Positions 58,069 to 60,000 of a DNA stretch of 60,000 nt are shown piece by piece (position 1 is the first letter of the stretch; the number at the start of each line of letters is the position of its first letter). Origin of the DNA: Apostichopus japonicus (lineage: Eukaryota; Echinodermata; Holothuroidea; Aspidochirotida; Stichopodidae). A program made the translations under genes and the position numbers. The notes beneath the pieces were generated by a model. The model was not told the origin of the DNA and did no database searches. It saw only the letters and a list, made by a program, of their open reading frames with translations. Location: contig NC_092580.1 in NCBI RefSeq assembly GCF_037975245.1, positions 32,200,001 through 32,260,000 of the forward strand. Direction: 5' to 3'.

Positions 58069-60000
58069 ACCTATCAACAAAATCAACAAATGGAGGATTC
58101 TAAACAGGAGGTGTGACCCTGGGTATGCAAAGTGGACACCCATGTAGGGGGTCCTCTGCCAGAAAAATTTCTCAAAATCTTCGCAGTGAAATAGTGCATT
58201 CTGGGTCAAATATTTATGAAATAAATAAAGTCTATCATGAGGTCTACAGGCACAGCTGTGCAAACAACTAGGCCTTTTCATTTCTGTGTGGGGTTGATTT
58301 GCACCTGCACATATTCAAACTCTTCACCATGGTAAACCATATTCAACTTGCCCACTATTAAAATAACTAATTGATACTATAGAGTTCCATGTTGCTGTTA
58401 CACTATACAAGTTACAGATCTGTAAAACTATGATGATGTGGCAAGAGTAGACTGGATATGAAATTCAGAGTTACAAATAATCTTGTATGTAGTTACACAA
58501 ATTTCACAAATTTATACAAAAGATATGCTTAGGCCTAGCCTAGAGGGAATAGTAACATAGAACAGTTCTTAAATATTTATACTGGCAACACTATGAAATA
58601 ACAGATGAGCTGAATTGAGTTGGACACCTGTAGTGCAACAAAATAACAACACAACACCATTGAAGTGTATACTCAACTAACTTTATTCTGTACTGTCTCT
58701 TTACTTAATTCCCAATGAAGTGGTACATGAATTAATGGGGCAGTAAAGGATGACAATTGAGGTCCAGGGTATATCACATTCCTGGTGACTTATGCACTTA
58801 CAATTTACAGTAGAATTAAAATAAGATTAATGGATTACATCAGCTACAGCATACAAGCATAGTAGAATACTTTGTTTACCATAATGTTTATTCTTACTAG
58901 TGTTACTGTTAGGCCTAACATTAAATACAGGCTACAAATTACAGTAATAATGGAAGAGTGAAAGTTTGATGTATTTCTTTGGTAAAAACATAACTGGATA
59001 CTTGCTGGCACACTTCAAGAGACCAAATTTTAGTTTGTGTTTCGATCTTAAATCATGAATTTTCCAACAGTGTGCGCCATAATATGTGTACCACTCAAAT
59101 ATAGGCATATACTTACGGTAATAAAAAACCCACTTTCACTTTCTTACCTGCAGTGATACTGTAAGTAGGATATAGCCGTATTATACGCGTTGCTGGATTA
59201 TTATTGAATACTGACGGTCTATCTTCACACAATTACAGTATGGTGACCTCAGAAACTTGACTTGAAACTTCAAAATCGATGAATGGACACAACAGGGATA
59301 CCGAGTGAGTTCTTTGCTTTGTTGTTAAGTTTATCGTAGGCTGCAATCGTTTAGGAATAAATTATCTCAGATATGACTTCACGATCACTTTACATGACGA
59401 AGAAGTATAACGAGCAACTGTAACAAGTAATAATTACAGCAGTATATTTGACTTGAAACACGGCCTTTACAAAGATTGTTCAAAGCACGGAGGCGAAAAT
59501 TGTAAATACTTTCGCAGAAACAATGACACACTTTACTTGCACTGCATGCTAGGTTACAGTACACAGAGCACATCAGGAAAACAGGAGTTGGCGCTTCGCC
59601 ATTGACACTTCGCCATTGCCACTGAGAATAGTTCGTACGTTTCATAATAAATGTTTAATTTGTAAGTAAATATTATATTAGATACATAAATTCACAATAG
59701 AAGTTTTATCATTGGATTTTCTTGTTTATTTGTATGCATAAACTGCTTTAAATGAATCCAGTTAATAACGTAGTTATTCAAAATAGCTAATTTTCCCCAC
59801 TATATAGTCGTACAGTCTGGAGGCTTGTCGAAGGTGTGTCGTAAATAATAACAAACGTGCGTGTCATATTAGGAACTGACATCAGCAGAATTAAATGCCG
59901 CTGATTGTTGCGGAATTTGAGGTTACTACGATGGCCCATTAGGGCCATAGTGAAAAAAAAATTGTCATCGTAGGTTACCTATTTTCGATACATACGTATT
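58069..60000. other. 5' flank of HAL, probable promoter and non-coding first exon
   Basis: An acceptor-like sequence (TTTTGTTGATAG) ends two bases before the HAL ATG, and a strong donor (CTGCAG before GTAAGAAAG) lies at 59147-59148 on the minus strand, so a non-coding exon ending there is likely. The promoter would lie further out, between about 59200 and 59700; no core element is certain. Near 59935-59995 a loose inverted pair (GGTTACTACGAT / ATCGTAGGTTACC) surrounds GGCCCATTAGGGCC. Confidence 0.4.

Overview
This is animal nuclear DNA: AT-rich, intron-rich, packed with transposon remnants, and without operons or bacterial gene spacing. The gene content and repeats (a deuterostome-like histidine ammonia-lyase, orphan rhodopsin-class receptors without introns, tRNA-derived SINEs, hAT-type MITEs, CR1/L2, Jockey-like and L1/Tx1-like LINEs) fit a marine deuterostome invertebrate. 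An echinoderm such as a sea cucumber is my best guess, but that is inference and was not tested by any search.

Layout. 1-1.4 kb holds a broken repeat-encoded gene with HEEADTR and TGCDTVS motifs. 1.4-2.3 kb holds tRNA-like and SINE sequence and two matching palindromes. 3.6-7.8 kb holds two paralogous class A GPCR genes, each in one exon, transcribed divergently, with a partial copy of the TM7 code behind the second. 8-25 kb is gene-poor and repeat-rich: nested hAT-like elements (10.6-12.7 kb), a palindromic MITE (12.84 kb), a decayed Jockey/CR1-type LINE on the minus strand (16.4-19.6 kb) split by a MITE, a terminal-inverted-repeat element with telomere-like motifs (20.55 kb), and AT microsatellites.

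25.4-58.1 kb, more than half of the window, is one gene on the minus strand: a complete histidine ammonia-lyase (HAL, histidase). I rebuilt 19 coding exons by hand; the phases agree at every junction and give 660 residues (665 with an alternative exon-2 donor). The MIO-forming Ala-Ser-Gly, the YGISTGFG loop, RSHSAGVG, QDAYTLRCCPQVHG and QEDHVSMGG are all present. Its introns hold SINEs, a hAT MITE, a 1.56-kb inverted-repeat element, an 11-bp-TSD L1/Tx1-like LINE and several tandem repeats.

The most striking observation is in HAL intron 17. A 25-bp minisatellite of about 30 units begins at the 5' splice site of exon 17 and repeats it: most units carry a GTGAGT donor, and the unit also matches the end of the exon. 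A second theme is a family of MITEs with different ends that share one conserved GC-rich internal core; three copies have clear 8-bp target-site duplications.
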